Assembly (NCBI GenBank): GCA_003221435.1
Contig: QHRS01000103.1
Span: 1 to 6,814 of the forward strand
Source of the DNA: Candidatus Rokuibacteriota bacterium
GTDB lineage: Bacteria; Methylomirabilota; Methylomirabilia; Rokubacteriales; CSP1-6
Direction of reading: 5' to 3'
Length of the DNA stretch: 6,814 bases
Under the pieces are notes generated by a model. That model worked only from the letters and a program-made list of their open reading frames with translations. It had not been told where the DNA came from and searched no databases. A program made the position numbers and the translations under genes. Positions 6,412 through 6,814 of this stretch are shown here, piece by piece; the first letter of the stretch is position 1; the number at the start of each line of letters is the position of its first letter.

Positions 6412-6580
6412 CCGCGAGCTCCTGACCTACATGATGTCCGATCCGAAGACCATCCCGCGGGCGATCCGCCTGATCCTGATCTCGCGCTTCCTCGAGCGGG
6501 TGGCCGACCACGCGACCAACATTGCCGAGATGGTGATCTATATGGTCGAGAGCAAGATGGTCCGCCATTCGATCGCGTAG
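6410..6580 (+). pseudogene. phoU: PhoU, 3' fragment (last 56 codons)
   Basis: In the frame one base ahead of the phoB fragment the sequence reads FRELLTYMMSDPKTIPRAIR, then LILISRFLERVADHATNIAE, and ends ...VRHSIA before TAG at 6578-6580. This is the conserved C-terminal helix pair of PhoU, the metal-binding helical regulator of the Pst phosphate transporter and the PhoR/PhoB system. The E-R-V-A-D-H-A-T-N-I-A-E motif is the second PhoU metal-binding signature. The first roughly 160-170 residues are missing, and no start codon with a ribosome-binding site precedes it in frame; an ATG-ATG at 6431-6436 is not a plausible start. Joined out of frame to phoB sequence, it cannot give a working PhoU. 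It is either a deletion remnant or an assembly artefact. Confidence 0.85.
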
Positions 6581-6599
6581 TGCCGAGGGTTCATCGGCG

Positions 6600-6605
6600 C
6601 ATAAT
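6600..6605 (+). promoter_or_regulatory. Candidate -10 element upstream of the exported-protein gene
   Basis: CATAAT is a five-of-six match to TATAAT and is the most AT-rich spot in the gap after phoU. A clear -35 is not visible at the expected distance. A single CTGTCAT (6624-6630) downstream matches one half of the enterobacterial Pho box, but no second copy follows at the 11-bp period, so PhoB control is only suggested by context. Confidence 0.25.
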
Positions 6606-6636
6606 ACGGTCCGTGGCGGCACTCTGTCATCCTCGC

Positions 6637-6658
6637 GCGGTCTTCATTCGGAGACCGC
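6637..6658 (+). other. 7-bp hairpin in the leader of the exported-protein gene
   Basis: GCGGTCT (6637-6643) and AGACCGC (6652-6658) form a perfect 7-bp stem with an 8-nt loop, about 37 nt before the ATG at 6696. It has no T-run, so it is not a typical terminator. It could be an operator-like palindrome, a leader structure or chance. Confidence 0.3.
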
Positions 6659-6683
6659 AACACCGTGCGCAGACGCGCCGAAC

Positions 6684-6689
6684 GGAGGG
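6684..6689 (+). promoter_or_regulatory. Shine-Dalgarno for ATG 6696
   Basis: GGAGGG is followed by 6 nt and then ATG at 6696. The spacing and strength fix the start of the last gene and show that the long frame crossing from the phoB fragment to 6711 is not coding here. Confidence 0.7.
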
Positions 6690-6695
6690 CATCCA

Positions 6696-6814
6696 ATGGC
6701 ACAAGGGTTGAGGCGGTGGATGGTCGCGATGGTCGTGGTCCTCGCTATGGCGCAGGTCCACGGGAGGGCGGTCGCGGAAGAGGCGAGCTCAGTCCTGCAG
6801 GAGATCCTGAAGAT
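6696..6814 (+). CDS. Exported protein, N-terminal fragment (possible phosphate-selective porin)
   Basis: The first 39 residues are visible before the window ends. MAQGLRRWMVAMVVVLAMAQ shows a positively charged start and a hydrophobic core. A likely signal-peptidase site follows near AVA (25-27), then an acidic EEASSVLQEILK start of the mature chain. A short helical, Glu-rich segment right after the signal peptide is common in outer-membrane porins of the OprO/OprP type, which take up phosphate and often sit beside pho/pst genes, so the phoU remnant upstream supports this guess. It remains a guess because no barrel sequence is present; any exported protein with a helical N-terminus would fit. 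It has its own leader (6581-6695), a strong ribosome-binding site and perhaps its own promoter. Confidence 0.6.
   Translation, partial: MAQGLRRWMVAMVVVLAMAQVHGRAVAEEASSVLQEILK

Noticed and set aside
6412..6711. C-terminal part of the 138-residue frame starting at the phoB fragment
   Set aside because: It is a shifted reading of phoU DNA and overlaps the start of the next gene, so it is not a new regulator domain.
1..6814. CRISPR array, integrase, transposase or toxin-antitoxin pair
   Set aside because: No regularly spaced direct repeats and no matching protein motifs were found on either strand.

Overview
The window is GC-rich, gene-dense bacterial DNA with long accidental open frames on both strands and frequent GTG/TTG starts. 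The gene content (a cyclase-family hydrolase, a fused FAD/Fe-S oxidoreductase, a GT39 membrane glycosyltransferase, a HugZ-like flavin protein, a TlpA-like thioredoxin and phosphate-regulon pieces) fits a Gram-negative, aerobic or facultative, high-GC lineage. Soil or groundwater phyla such as Rokubacteria/Methylomirabilota or deltaproteobacterial relatives are plausible, but this is inference and no 16S rRNA or other marker is present.

Layout. (1) 2-385, plus strand: the C-terminal part of a cyclase/kynurenine-formamidase-like protein, entering from outside the window. (2) 386-588: a strong 15-bp hairpin (terminator candidate), then a 143-bp imperfect palindrome (450-592) that looks like a dispersed repeat. 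Its right terminal inverted repeat supplies the stop codon of the next gene. (3) 589-5684, minus strand: three tightly spaced genes, probably one operon, read in the order GlcD-GlcF-type FAD-linked oxidase (954 aa), GT39 glycosyltransferase (about 464 aa), HugZ/DUF2470 flavin protein (261 aa). (4) 5685-5702: an 18-bp divergent intergenic gap with an AT-rich core. (5) 5703-6227, plus strand: an exported thioredoxin-fold protein with a WCKAC active site. (6) 6228-6580, plus strand: a wrecked phosphate-regulation region. It holds a 16-codon ORF with a strong Shine-Dalgarno, the first 39 codons of a PhoB-like response regulator, and, joined out of frame, the last 56 codons of PhoU. (7) 6696-6814, plus strand: the signal-peptide-bearing start of an exported protein, possibly a phosphate-selective porin, leaving the window.

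The minus-strand cluster combines 2-hydroxyacid oxidation, lipid-linked sugar transfer and a flavin/heme-type protein, with no obvious single pathway. The most interesting spots are the phoB'-'phoU junction near 6410 and the palindromic repeat at 450-592. The junction is either a real large deletion in a pho/pst operon or an assembly chimera. No tRNA, rRNA, CRISPR array or transposase gene was seen.
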